From Streptomyces flavofungini (lineage in GTDB: Bacteria; Actinomycetota; Actinomycetes; Streptomycetales; Streptomycetaceae): DNA of 64,000 nt. Position 1 is the stretch's first letter. The number at the start of each line of letters is the position of its first letter. The notes under the pieces are model-generated. The model saw only the letters and a program-made list of their open reading frames with translations. It had not been told where the DNA came from and did no database searches. The stretch spans positions 3,946,001-4,010,000 of the forward strand of contig NZ_CP128846.1 of NCBI RefSeq assembly GCF_030388665.1. Reading direction: 5' to 3'. Both the position numbers and the translations under genes were made by a program. Below are positions 50,645-59,883 of this stretch, one piece after another.

Positions 50645-51838
50645 TCAGCCCTTGACGCAGATGACCTGCTTCAGCTTGGCCACGGCCTCGACGAGGTCGC
50701 GCTGGCTCTCCATCACCCGCTCGATCGACTTGTACGCAGCCGGAATCTCATCCAGGACGCCCGAGTCCTTGCGGCACTCCACGCCTTGGGTCTGCTGTTC
50801 CAGATCCTGCACCGTGAAGCGGCGCTTCGCGGCATTGCGGCTCATCCGCCGCCCCGCACCATGCGACGCGGAGTTGAAGGCCGCCTCATTGCCGAGCCCC
50901 TTCACGATGTACGAGCTGGTGCCCATCGAGCCGGGGATGATGCCGTATTCACCGGAGCCCGCGCGGATCGCCCCCTTACGGGTGACCAGCAGGTCCATGC
51001 CGTCGTACCGCTCCTCCGCCACGTAGTTGTGGTGGCAGGAGATCTCTTGCTCGAAGCTCGGCGCGGCCTTCTTGAACTCCTTGCGCACCACGTCCTTGAA
51101 GAGCGCCATCATGAGCGTGCGGTTGTGCTTCGCGTACTCCTGCGCCCAGTACAAGTCGCTCCGGTAGGCCGCCATCTGCGGGGTGTCCGCGACGAACACC
51201 GCCAGGTCACGGTCCACCAGGCCCTGGTTGTGCGGCAGGTCGCGGGCCACACCGATGTGATGCTCCGCCAGCTCCTTACCGATGTTCCGCGATCCGGAGT
51301 GCAGCATCAGCCAGACCGAACCAGACTCATCGAGACAGAACTCGATCATATGATTCCCGGACCCAAGCGTCCCCATCTGCTTAACGGCTCGCTCCTGACG
51401 GAATTTGACCGCATCCGCGACCCCGTCGAACCGCCCCCAGAAGTCGTCCCAGCCTGCCGTCGGCACCCCGTGAAACCGCCCAGGGTCGACGGGGTCCTCA
51501 TGCATCCCCCGCCCCACCGGAATAGCCTGCTCGATCTTCGACCGCAGTCGCGACAGGTCGTCCGGCAGGTCGGCGGCCGTCAGCGACGTCTTGACCGCCG
51601 ACATCCCGCAGCCGATGTCGACGCCGACCGCCGCCGGGCACACCGCGCCCTGCAGGGCGATGACGGAGCCGACCGTCGCACCCTTGCCGTAGTGGACGTC
51701 CGGCATGACGGCAAGGCCCTTGATCCACGGCAGCGTGGCGACGTTCCGCAGCTGCTGCATCGCGGCGCCCTCGACCGTCTTGGGGTCCGCCCACATCCGG
51801 ATGGGGACGTTCGCCCCGGGCATCTCTACGTACGACAT
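50645..51838 (-). CDS. rtcB: RtcB-family RNA ligase
   Basis: GTP/Mn-dependent ligase that joins 3'-phosphate (or 2',3'-cyclic phosphate) RNA ends to 5'-OH ends. 397 residues. Metal ligands: Cys in GVDIGCGM (near 84), His in GSGNHMIEF (near 170), His in MLHSGSRNIG (near 190). The guanylylated His is in SASHGAGRRMSR (near 335). The fold runs through LWLMLHSG-type and PGSMGTSSYIVKG motifs. AGAGGA precedes ATG 51838. No archease or RtcA gene is adjacent. Likely role: RNA repair or tRNA recovery after cleavage. Confidence 0.93.
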   Translation of the reverse strand: MSYVEMPGANVPIRMWADPKTVEGAAMQQLRNVATLPWIKGLAVMPDVHYGKGATVGSVIALQGAVCPAAVGVDIGCGMSAVKTSLTAADLPDDLSRLRSKIEQAIPVGRGMHEDPVDPGRFHGVPTAGWDDFWGRFDGVADAVKFRQERAVKQMGTLGSGNHMIEFCLDESGSVWLMLHSGSRNIGKELAEHHIGVARDLPHNQGLVDRDLAVFVADTPQMAAYRSDLYWAQEYAKHNRTLMMALFKDVVRKEFKKAAPSFEQEISCHHNYVAEERYDGMDLLVTRKGAIRAGSGEYGIIPGSMGTSSYIVKGLGNEAAFNSASHGAGRRMSRNAAKRRFTVQDLEQQTQGVECRKDSGVLDEIPAAYKSIERVMESQRDLVEAVAKLKQVICVKG

Positions 51839-52061
51839 AGCTTCCTCTTCCCCCCGTACAACTACAAAAGACTTGAAGCGCAAATACCGGTGCCAAGGTC
51901 GACGTATGGGATAACGGACCGGCATCCACAGCGGCGCGTGCGATACACATTGTGTCCACCGGCCGTCCGTCGGCGGCAACCGAATAACCAGGCCGGACAG
52001 GCTCGGTGGCCCGGCCCGCACGGGCCGGCCGGACCCGTCCACGTCGAGAGGAGCCAGCACG

Positions 52062-53027
52062 GTGCAGCGGAGGGTCTACGTACCGGGCGCAGCCGCGCTT
52101 CTCGTGGCGCTGCTCGCCGGCTGCACCGGCAGCTCGGGGTCCGGTGCGGGCGACGACGGCAAGTCCGGCGACTCCGGCAGCTCCACGGCGGCCGCCGAGC
52201 CCGGCAAGTACCGCACGCTGCCCGAGCCCTGCGGCGCGGTCGACGGCTCGACGCTCGACTCGATGCTGCCGGGCATCAAGGACATCGAGGACGCCAAGCA
52301 GCGCGAGAAGGCGTACGCGGGCTCCGCCACGGTGACGTACGACACGGACCGGCGCGTGGGCTGCCGCTGGAAGGTCGAGTCTGCGGACGCCACCCACCAC
52401 CTGCTCGTGAACTTCGAGCGCGTGGTGTCGTACGACGGGACGGTCAGCGACGACACCCGGGCGCAGGAGCTGTACCGGTCGAAGCTGCGGGAGGCGGGCA
52501 TCCAGGAGCCGCCGCCCTCGGGGTCGGACGAGGACGACGACACGGAGGAGCCCGAGGGCTCGGGAGGCTCCGGGGTCTCCGACGCCCCCAAGGGTTCCGG
52601 CAAGCCGGGCAGCTCGGACAAATCAGACGACTCCGGTGAATCCAGCGACTCCGGTGACTCAGAGGGCTCGCCGCGCGCGCAGGGCGCCCCCGCCGCCGCC
52701 CATGCCTCCGCCAAGAAGGGCGACGGCGCCGCGACCGACGCTGAGCCCGACGGCGGCGCCGCAGCGGACGAGAGCACCCCCGCCGGATACGAGCCGCGCA
52801 CCCTGGACGACCTCGGCGACGAGGCGTTCCTGGACGATGTGCTGACCACCGCCGCGTCGGCGACCCGGCAGCGGACCGTGACTGTGGTGTTCCGCACGTC
52901 GAACGTGATCGTCACGGTGGCGTACGACGAGCAGCCGGCCCGCAGGACCGAGGTGCCCGACTCCAAGGAAATGCAGGACAACGCGCGCGAGCTGGCGGAA
53001 AACCTGGTCGACAGGTTCGACGGCTGA
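52062..53027 (+). CDS. DUF3558-family lipoprotein
   Basis: Exported lipoprotein of 321 residues. Lipobox LAGC near residue 21 after a hydrophobic core; then a Gly/Ser/Asp-rich linker. The DUF3558 core has LPEPCGAVDGSTLDSMLPG (near 50) and GCRWKV (near 100). A long acidic Ser/Gly/Asp insertion (about 165-240) with SDKSDDSGESSDSGDSEGS divides the domain from its C-terminal strands. Function unknown; a paralogue follows at 53152. Confidence 0.85.
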   Translation: MQRRVYVPGAAALLVALLAGCTGSSGSGAGDDGKSGDSGSSTAAAEPGKYRTLPEPCGAVDGSTLDSMLPGIKDIEDAKQREKAYAGSATVTYDTDRRVGCRWKVESADATHHLLVNFERVVSYDGTVSDDTRAQELYRSKLREAGIQEPPPSGSDEDDDTEEPEGSGGSGVSDAPKGSGKPGSSDKSDDSGESSDSGDSEGSPRAQGAPAAAHASAKKGDGAATDAEPDGGAAADESTPAGYEPRTLDDLGDEAFLDDVLTTAASATRQRTVTVVFRTSNVIVTVAYDEQPARRTEVPDSKEMQDNARELAENLVDRFDG

Positions 53028-53151
53028 GGGCCGTTCCGAGCGCGTACGGGCTCCCCGGAAGCCGCGTCACCCGCGTCGCACACCGCGTACCGTGGCCCAA
53101 CGACCCCATCGAACGGCACGGCCGCCCAGAGCGAACACGAGTGAAGGAACC

Positions 53152-54045
53152 ATGCACCGACCCGCACAGCGACAGCGTCAGCGACTCACCCGCGTCCTGG
53201 TGGGCGCGGCAGCCGTACCGGTGATCCTCTTCGCCTCCGCCTGCAGCAGCGACTCCGGGTCGGACGGGGACAAGAAGGACAGCGGCGACCAGTCCTCCGC
53301 GTCCGCCTCCGGCGGGTCCGAGGGCTCCGGCGGCTCCGGCGACAAGGCGGCGACCGTGGAGAAGGCCGCGTTCGCCAAGCTGCCCGAGCCCTGCGACACG
53401 CTCTCGAAGAAGACCCTCGGCGATCTCGTCCCGGCGACGAAGAACAAGTCGGGCAAGACGGGCACGTCGGACGATGTGTCCACGCGCGGCAACTGCACCT
53501 GGGACAGCCTCGACAACAACGGCGTCGACGGCTCCCAGTTCCGCTGGCTGCGCGTCTCGCTGAACCGCTTCGAGTCCGACCAGTCCCTCGGCAGCGGCGC
53601 CAAGCGCGCCCAGGGCAACTTCACCAAGCAGGTCACGGACGCCCAGGCGGCCAAGGACGCCAAGGGCGTCAAGACCACTCCGGTGCCGGGCGTGGGCGAC
53701 CAGGCGACGCTGGTCAGCTACGACGTCAAGAAGGAGAAGGACACCTTCAAGCAGCAGACGCTCGTGGCCCGCGTGGAGAACGCGGTCGTGACGGTCGACT
53801 ACAACGGCGCGGGTCTCGCGGGCGACAAGTCCCCCGACGGGGCGGCCCTCGCCAAGGACACCCAGAAGGCCGCAAAGGAGGCCGTCGCGGCGGTCACGGC
53901 GGCGAACAAGGCGGGCGGCGCCCCGGACAAGTCCTCCGACGCCCCCAAGGACGACAAGGACGACAAGGACGACAAGGCCTCCGACGGCTCCGGCGCGAAG
54001 CCGGAGAACGACGCGAAGGACGACGCGAAGCCCAAGGGCGAGTAG
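53152..54045 (+). CDS. DUF3558-family lipoprotein
   Basis: Paralogue of the preceding gene, 297 residues. Lipobox ASAC near residue 30, Ser/Gly-rich linker, then the DUF3558 core (LPEPCDTLSKKTLGDLVP, NCTWDSLDN, VNAVVTVDYNGA-type strand). The Lys/Asp-rich C-terminal tail (KDDKDDKDDK) resembles a cell-wall linker. The two genes are 124 bases apart and co-oriented. The short sequence TAGCCGAAGGGCGAG is duplicated around the stop (54043-54062). Confidence 0.85.
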   Translation: MHRPAQRQRQRLTRVLVGAAAVPVILFASACSSDSGSDGDKKDSGDQSSASASGGSEGSGGSGDKAATVEKAAFAKLPEPCDTLSKKTLGDLVPATKNKSGKTGTSDDVSTRGNCTWDSLDNNGVDGSQFRWLRVSLNRFESDQSLGSGAKRAQGNFTKQVTDAQAAKDAKGVKTTPVPGVGDQATLVSYDVKKEKDTFKQQTLVARVENAVVTVDYNGAGLAGDKSPDGAALAKDTQKAAKEAVAAVTAANKAGGAPDKSSDAPKDDKDDKDDKASDGSGAKPENDAKDDAKPKGE

Positions 54046-54123
54046 CCGAAGGGCGAGTAGCCGAACCTTCCTCGCGTACGCGCGCGAGACCGCCACAACT
54101 CGCCCCGCGCACCCAGGAGTCAC

Positions 54124-54155
54124 AGGAGCCCGACCGCTCACGCGGCCGGGCTCCT
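54124..54155 (+). terminator. Terminator of the DUF3558 pair
   Basis: AGGAGCCCGACCGC / GCGGCCGGGCTCCT (one mismatch), four-base loop. Confidence 0.8.
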
Positions 54156-54158
54156 GCC

Positions 54159-54743
54159 GTGTCCGCGTCCGCGCTGCCTGCCTGCCACACATGCCGCGAC
54201 TCCTGCTTGCCCTTCGTGGCCTGTTCCAGGACAAGGGCTGACCGCGTTTCTGGCCGGGAGGCCTGCGCGCTTACGTCGGCTCGGGCCCCCGGTTTCCGCA
54301 CAGAGGGAAGTCACCGTACGAAGTTCGCCCCCCGTCGCAGTGACGGGAAGCCGGCCGTCGTCGTGGCCGTCGTCGACATCGTGATCGTGCTCTTCGCGGG
54401 CTACGGCTTCGTCCTGGCCGGGCTGTCCTTCGGGGCTCCGAGCCCGCGGGAGGTGCGGGACGCGGAGGCCGGGCGCGAGGGCGTTCTGTGGTTCCTGGCC
54501 TGGTCGGCGGGCGGTGGATTCGGTCTCGCCGCGGTGTTCCGGTGCCGACGGACGGCCGTGACTCACCTGGTCGTCGTCGGGCTGCCGTTGCTTGTGGGCC
54601 TGGGGTTCGTCGGGGCGAACGCGCGCCAGGCGAGGGGCGTCGGGCGGGGCTTCCTGCCCGGGGACGGCCTACCGGGACACACGTTCCCGTACGCGTGTGC
54701 CAGGCTATCGGTCGCAACACACCGAACAGGGAGGGGTTCGCGG
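54159..54743 (+). CDS. Possible small membrane protein (no stop before next gene)
   Basis: Reading frame with three hydrophobic stretches: VVDIVIVLFAGYGFVLAGL, VLWFLAWSAGGGFGLAAVF and LVVVGLPLLVGLGFVGA, like a three-pass membrane protein. The start is unclear: nothing before GTG 54363 has a convincing ribosome site, and the frame begins right after a terminator. The frame has no stop of its own and runs straight into the DUF2637 gene, so the real end is unknown. Annotated with low confidence. Confidence 0.4.
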
Positions 54744-56391
54744 GTGGCCGCGATGCAGCTGACACGTACGCACCGGATACTCATCGGGGTCGTCGTCTTC
54801 GGTGCGGTGGTCATCGCCGGGATCGGTTTCGCGGGGTCGTACGCGGCCGTGCGGGAGCTGGCCGAGAAGAAGGGCTTCGGCACCTTCTCGATGGTCTTCC
54901 CCATCGGCATCGACGCGGGCATCTGCGTCCTGCTGGCGCTCGACCTCCTGCTGACCTGGATCAGGATCCCCTTCCCGCTCCTTCGCCAGACGGCGTGGCT
55001 GCTCACGGCGGCCACCATCGCCTTCAACGGGGCCCGACCCGCTGGGCGTCGGCATGCACGCCGTCATCCCGGTGCTCTTCGTGGTCGCGGTCGAGGCGGC
55101 CCGGCACGCGATCGGGCGGATCGCCGACATCACGGCCGACAAGCACATGGAGGGCGTGCGCATGACGCGCTGGCTGCTCTCCCCCGTGCCGACGTTCCTG
55201 CTGTGGCGCCGCATGAAGCTGTGGGAGCTGCGCTCCTACGACCAGGTCATCAAGCTGGAGCAGGAGCGCCTGGTCTACCAGGCCCGCCTGCGCTCCCGCT
55301 TCGGCCGCGGCTGGCGCCGTAAGGCCCCGGTGGAGTCCCTGATGCCGCTGCGCCTGGCCCGCTACGGCGTCCCCCTCGCGGAGACGGCCCCCGCGGGCCT
55401 CGCCGCCGCCGGCATCGAACCGCCCGTCCTTCCGCCCGTCCAGGCCACGGCCCAGCAGCCCGAGCTGACGAAGGCCGAGCCGGTCACGCCCGGGCTGCCC
55501 CAGGCGGACTCAGCGCAGCGGGAGTTGCCCCAGGCCCAGCCCGCGAACCAGCCCGCGCCCACGGCCGACGCCACCCCCGTCGCCCTCGTCAAGGACCCGG
55601 CACCCGAGCCCACCCCCCAAGCCGCCGCCCCGGAAACCGTCGCAGCCGTCGAAGCCACCCCCGAGCCCGCCCCGCAGCCCCCGGCCAACCACGCGAGCCC
55701 CTGGTTCGCCGCCCAGCACCCACCGCAGCCCCACACCAGCGAGGGCCCGGTGTCGTACGACCCGGAGGCCCCGTACGACGAGTGGTACGAGGAACAGGCC
55801 CAGCAGCAGGGCTACGACCAGCAGGGCTACGACGAGCAACTGGCGTACGAGCAGCAGCAGTACGCCGACCAGCAGGCGTACGAGCAGCAGCGTTACGCGC
55901 AGGCCCAGCAGTTCGCGCGGGCCCAGCAGTACGACCAAGGCGGGCCGTACCCCGAGCAGGCCCACGAGGCTCCCGAAGTCGCCGACGACGGCTCCGGCTT
56001 CCGTGTCCCGGCCGGCCCGGGCCGCACCCGCCCCCTCGCGAACGGCCACCTCATCCCGGGCCCGCGCGAGGAACAGGCCCCCGCCCCCGTCGGCGAAGAG
56101 GCCCGGGAGCCGGAATCGGAGCCGCTGCCCGAGCCCGCGGCCGCCGACGGCTCCGGACTGCCGGGCGACATGACCCGCGACGAGGCGTACTTCAACGCCT
56201 TCCGCAAATACGTGAGCGAGCGGGGCGACTACCCCAACGCCCGCCAGTTCAGCCTCTACTTGATGGACCTCTACGGCGTGACCGGCCAGTCCGGCGGCCC
56301 GCTCACGGAAAGCACCCTGCGCCCCTACCTCCGCGACTTCCGCGACCGCTACCAGCGCGCGATGGACGAGGACGCCGAGCACATCGCATAG
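54744..56391 (+). pseudogene. DUF2637-family protein gene with frameshift near 55032
   Basis: The N-terminal part (GTG 54744, GGGAGGGG upstream) encodes a membrane region: IGVVVFGAVVIAGIGFAGSY, then GIDAGICVLLALDLLLTW, then TAWLLTAATIAFN. At about 55032 the frame must shift (+1) to continue with PDPLGVGMHAVIPVLFVVAVEAARH and a long tail. From family memory, about 11 bases coding AAAW before PDPLG are missing. The tail has Pro/Ala/Glu-rich and Gln/Tyr-rich repeats (QQGYDQQGYDEQ) and a C-terminal domain (RDEAYFNAFRKYVSERGDYPN). A sequencing error is possible. Confidence 0.75.
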
Positions 56392-56412
56392 CGGCTGACG
56401 CGCTCGGCAGGA

Positions 56413-56654
56413 AAGGCTGCAACACCGACGGCGTCGAAGAACTCACCCTCATCCTGACCCGGGGTGACGAAGAACAGGCCTACGGAATCGGATGCGGAGA
56501 CCCCGAAGCCGACCAATTCAACATCCCACCGGGCGAGCCGTTCAAAATGAGCGCTGAACCGATGAAGAACGGCACCGGCCTGTTCCTTTGGCGTCTGAAC
56601 ACCATCGCCCCCGGCGATGTCGAAGGATGCGAAGACGACATCAAGGCCTGCTAG
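56413..56654 (+). pseudogene. C-terminal fragment of an unknown protein
   Basis: Coding-like frame without a start: GVEELTLILTRGDEEQAYGIG, then FNIPPGEPFKMSAEPMKNG and GLFLWRLNTIAPGDVEGCED. Codon bias is weaker than flanking genes. It joins the end of the DUF2637 gene and overlaps an IS481 remnant by four bases, so it looks like the tail of a gene cut by insertion or deletion. Confidence 0.5.
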
Positions 56655-56965
56655 CAGGCTTCGGACAGTGCGGGGAAAGTCACTCCCCAACGGCATCCGC
56701 GGGTGACACTCCATGACCATCGGCCCCGTCCACCGCCGGAAGCCGCCGGGATGCCGCCGCCTTGACGCTCCCGCACCCGCCGCGTGGACGTGGAGGTTCG
56801 GTCGACCAGCCCGAGGTCAGCGTAGCGCCGGTACCGGTTGATCCACTTTGATGCGGTCGCGCGGGAGATCCCCATCTCTGCCGCGCCATGGGCGATCGGC
56901 CGGGTCCGGCAACGAGCGATAAGTCGGCGTCGGCCCTCCGGCGTCAGTGGCGCGTTCTTATGCAT
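56651..56965 (-). mobile_element. N-terminal remnant of an IS481-family transposase
   Basis: The first about 60 residues are typical of Streptomyces IS481 transposases: MHKNAPLTPEGRRRLIARCR, then IAHGAAEMGISRATASKWINRYRRYADLGLVDRTSTST, which is the helix-turn-helix part. The homology ends near 56783 and the DDE domain is absent. The remaining frame to 56651 is unrelated. A dead element. Confidence 0.78.
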
Positions 56966-57452
56966 CGGGCGTCCTGTCTTCCGCTGATGCGTATGTCTTG
57001 ATTCGGGATGTGTGGCCGGGGATGTGGGTGGTGGCGCGGAGTGCGATCAGGTCCCGCCATGGCATGCGCTGTTCGGGAAGGGGTTCGCCGGCGCGGTCGA
57101 AGAGACGCAGGAGCACGGGGCTATCAGCCGCTTGGTCGGGGACCGCGCTGAGTGCCTCGCGAAGCACGTGGGCATGGTCGCGGACTATCGCAACGCGCTG
57201 CCGATGAGTGGTGGAGGCGATGAGCTCGGCGATCACGACCTGGTCCATCGCGTCCTGATTGTCGACGACGGCATGGCGTCCGTGGTGGATGTCGCGGGCC
57301 GCTTCGGTGAGGAGTGGGTCGCTGAGCGCGATGTGGCTCAACGTCCAGTCGATGTCGTCTCGTGCTGGTGCTGCGTAACTTGCTGTGTCCGGAATTGACG
57401 AGGCAAGCCTCAGGAGGTCGCGGTAGGCGGCCTCGAATTCAGTGGTGTCCAT
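56958..57452 (-). CDS. Hypothetical protein (164 aa)
   Basis: Soluble protein, GGAAGG four bases before ATG 57452. Helical N-terminus (FEAAYRDLLRLASSIPDTASYAAPARDDIDWTLSHIALSD). No family recognised; the C-terminus has TTHIPGHTSRIKTYAS. Codon bias slightly lower than the core genome. It lies between the IS481 remnant and the MFS gene, so it may be part of an acquired block. Confidence 0.65.
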   Translation of the reverse strand: MDTTEFEAAYRDLLRLASSIPDTASYAAPARDDIDWTLSHIALSDPLLTEAARDIHHGRHAVVDNQDAMDQVVIAELIASTTHRQRVAIVRDHAHVLREALSAVPDQAADSPVLLRLFDRAGEPLPEQRMPWRDLIALRATTHIPGHTSRIKTYASAEDRTPDA

Positions 57453-57482
57453 AGGGCCTTCCAAGGCGCGGGGCGGTCCGGG

Positions 57483-58763
57483 CTATTTGCTGAGCACTGC
57501 GGCGGTATCGCGGTTGGTACGGGAGAGTGCGGCGAGCACGAGCAGGCACAAGACGGCGACGGTTCCGGCGAACCAGGTCATGGCCGTGGTGAGGTCGAAG
57601 ATGGTGGCAAGGACGCCGACACCGAGCACGGGCAGCCCGACGCCGGTGTAGACGATGACGTAGAAGCTGGAGAGCACCTCGGCGTGCCTGGCGGATGGGG
57701 TGTTGTTGTTCACCGTGGTGAGGCCGCCGAGGAACACCAGCCCGTGGCCGACCCCGGCGAGGACGGTGGCGGCCAGAAGCAGTTCGAGTGAGGGCGTGTT
57801 CCCGACCAGCACGAGGAGCCCCAGCCCCGCCGCCAGGATTGGCAGTCCGGCGAGCTGAAGGTGGCGCGGTCGTCGTCCGTAGGTAATGAGTTGGACGGCG
57901 ACGGAGCTGGCCAGCATGAGCGCTGCTGTACCTCCGCCAAGGAGCAGGTTCGTGCTGCCCGTCAGCGTCGCCACGTAGGTCGGAATGAGAGAGAGGAAGA
58001 GCCCGATGACCGCGAAGGCGAGGAAGTTGGCGCTCCCGCTGGTCATGAACACTGTTCGCATTGCGGCCGGAATCTGAGGTCGGCGAAGACGCCACTGTGT
58101 CACCTGGCGGGTCGAGGGCATCCGCGTGACCGTGACGGCTGCAGGGACGAGGAGCACGATCTCAACGACGAACGGCGTCACATCGGGAGCCGGCGCGTGC
58201 TCGGCGATCAGTCCGGCCAGGACCGGCCCCAGGCCCAGGCCGCCGACCGAGGCCACCGTTGTGACCAACGCGCCCTTGCGGCGGCTACCGGTGGGTTCGA
58301 GTTCGCTGAGCGCAGCCGTCAGAGCTCCGGATGCCGCCCCAACCGAGAGGCCCTGCAAGATCCGGGCGGCGAACAGCCACCCAGTGCTGCTGGCCAGCGC
58401 GAACACGAGTGATCCCACGGCCGCCAGCACGAAGGCTGGGAGCAGGACCCGGCGTCGCCCGATCGCATCGGAGAGCGGGCCGGCGACGAGCAGGGATGGG
58501 ATGAGGGTCGCGACGTAGACGGCGAAGATGAGTGTGACGACGAACGGGGAGAAGCCGAACGCCGTTTCGTAGCTGCGATACAGCGGTGTGGGCAGGTTGG
58601 TTCCGGCGAGCAAGATCAGCAGCGCATAAGCCGTCGCCCAGAACCTCCACCGGCTTGCCCCGCCGACCAGCGGTGTACGGGCGCCCGATGCTGCTGAACT
58701 GGGAGGCTGAGCCAAGTCCTGAGCGCCGCCGTCGTCCGTCCTGCCACCCCGCCTCATGTTCAT
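57483..58763 (-). CDS. MFS transporter (drug/sugar efflux type), ArsR-controlled
   Basis: Twelve-helix exporter of about 426 residues. Motif A between helices 2 and 3 appears as GPLSDAIGRRRVLLPAFVLA, and helix 5 has GLGLGPVLAGLIAEHAPAPD. The start is ATG 58763 or 58757. Both lie beside the palindromic operators of the divergent ArsR gene, so repression is likely. Metal or organic substrate unknown. Base composition is somewhat lower in G+C than core genes. Confidence 0.88.
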   Translation of the reverse strand: MNMRRGGRTDDGGAQDLAQPPSSAASGARTPLVGGASRWRFWATAYALLILLAGTNLPTPLYRSYETAFGFSPFVVTLIFAVYVATLIPSLLVAGPLSDAIGRRRVLLPAFVLAAVGSLVFALASSTGWLFAARILQGLSVGAASGALTAALSELEPTGSRRKGALVTTVASVGGLGLGPVLAGLIAEHAPAPDVTPFVVEIVLLVPAAVTVTRMPSTRQVTQWRLRRPQIPAAMRTVFMTSGSANFLAFAVIGLFLSLIPTYVATLTGSTNLLLGGGTAALMLASSVAVQLITYGRRPRHLQLAGLPILAAGLGLLVLVGNTPSLELLLAATVLAGVGHGLVFLGGLTTVNNNTPSARHAEVLSSFYVIVYTGVGLPVLGVGVLATIFDLTTAMTWFAGTVAVLCLLVLAALSRTNRDTAAVLSK

Positions 58764-58769
58764 GGGCGC

Positions 58770-58808
58770 CGAACATAGCAGATGTTCGTGCACGCCGAAC
58801 ATGTTCGG
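58770..58808. promoter_or_regulatory. Palindromic ArsR-type operators
   Basis: Two related palindromes: CGAACAT-AGCAG-ATGTTCG (58770-58788) and the perfect CCGAACATGTTCGG (58795-58808), sharing the GAACAT/ATGTTC half-site. They fill the gap between the MFS start and the ArsR start. Binding by the ArsR product is very plausible. Confidence 0.75.
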
Positions 58809-58821
58809 TACAGTGGGAGCC

Positions 58822-59169
58822 ATGGCCAGTAGGACTGCAACCAAGCTCGTGCACCCCGCCCCCGGCGAGCTGGAGTTCACGACCGTGCTGGCAGCGCTCA
58901 GCGACCCGGTCCGATTGGCCATCGTTGCGCGGCTAGCCCAGGTCGAACCCGAAGGTGAACTGGCCTGTACGACATTCGCCTTGCCCGTCAGCAAGTCAAC
59001 CCAAAGCGGCCACTTCAAGACCCTCCGCGAAGCGGGGGTGATCTACCAGCGAGACGAAGGGACCAGGCGGCTGAATCGGCTCCGGCGTACCGACCTCGAC
59101 AATCGCTTCCCCGGGCTCCTCGACCTCGTCATCCCGCAAGGGCGCAACATCATCACCGGCTGGACATAA
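58822..59169 (+). CDS. ArsR/SmtB-family transcriptional regulator
   Basis: Repressor of 115 residues with the ArsR winged helix: VLAALSDPVRLAIVARLAQV (near residue 25), VSKSTQSGHFKTLREAGVIYQRDEG (near 60). No cysteine pair of the classical metal site is seen in the recognition helix (SKSTQSGHFK), so the ligand may not be a metal. GGGAGC precedes ATG 58822. Divergent from the MFS gene and almost certainly its regulator. Its C-terminus matches the ArsR remnant at 24345-24448. Confidence 0.9.
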   Translation: MASRTATKLVHPAPGELEFTTVLAALSDPVRLAIVARLAQVEPEGELACTTFALPVSKSTQSGHFKTLREAGVIYQRDEGTRRLNRLRRTDLDNRFPGLLDLVIPQGRNIITGWT

Positions 59170-59208
59170 CCACTACTCAGGCGTCAGCAACCTCATGTCC
59201 AGCAACAA

Positions 59209-59772
59209 CTAGGCGCGGCGCCCCCCGCGTCGTACGGCGAGGAAGGCGCCCGCGACGACGACCGTGGCGCCCGCCCCCGTGGCGAGGCCCAGCGCCACCC
59301 TGTTCACGCCGCCGTCGTCTCCGTCGTCTCCGTCGGCGCCGCGCTCGCCCCCGCCCCTCGCCGCGCACCCGGAGTTCTTGGCCGGGCCTCCGGTCTCGAC
59401 CCGTACCTTCGCGCCGTATGCGTCGTCGGGCGGGATCGACTCGGTGAAGCGGACTTCGTACGTGCCGGGTTCGGCGTCGCAGCGGACCTTCGCGCGGCCC
59501 TTCCATCTGACTTTGCCGGGATTGGTGAGTCTCACCGACCGCGTGAACACCTCGGATTCCACGACCGCGTTGTCCTCGTCGAGTTCGGTGTTCACGGCAG
59601 AAAGCCCGACCCACTGGCCGGGGCGTACCGCGTCCGGCGACACCACCAGTTCGCCATTGTCTCCCGGGCCCGCCGGTGCGCCCGGAATGGCCGCCTGCGC
59701 ACTCGGAATGGCCGTCAGCGCCGCGGCGCAGGTCATCACTCCGGCCGCGGCGGCGGCGCGAATGCGTGTCAT
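59209..59772 (-). CDS. Secreted protein with C-terminal membrane anchor (187 aa)
   Basis: Signal peptide (AAAAAGVMTCAAALTAIPSAQA), an extracytoplasmic domain of about 110 residues (GELVVSPDAVRPGQWVGLSAVNTELDEDNAVVESEVFTRSV, then YEVRFTESIPPDDAYGAKV), a Gly/Asp-rich spacer and a final hydrophobic helix with RRGGRRA. Ig-like by pattern, with two cysteines. It is divergent from the protease gene at 59884 (111-bp gap). Function unknown. Confidence 0.8.
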   Translation of the reverse strand: MTRIRAAAAAGVMTCAAALTAIPSAQAAIPGAPAGPGDNGELVVSPDAVRPGQWVGLSAVNTELDEDNAVVESEVFTRSVRLTNPGKVRWKGRAKVRCDAEPGTYEVRFTESIPPDDAYGAKVRVETGGPAKNSGCAARGGGERGADGDDGDDGGVNRVALGLATGAGATVVVAGAFLAVRRGGRRA

Positions 59773-59883
59773 AAGGTGCAGTCCTGGGGTTCGGACAGCC
59801 GGGGTCGATTCCGGCGGTGGGGATGTTTTCCCCGCGATCGTACCCAGGGGGTTTGGTCGACCGTTTGCTTCAGAAGGGCAGTT

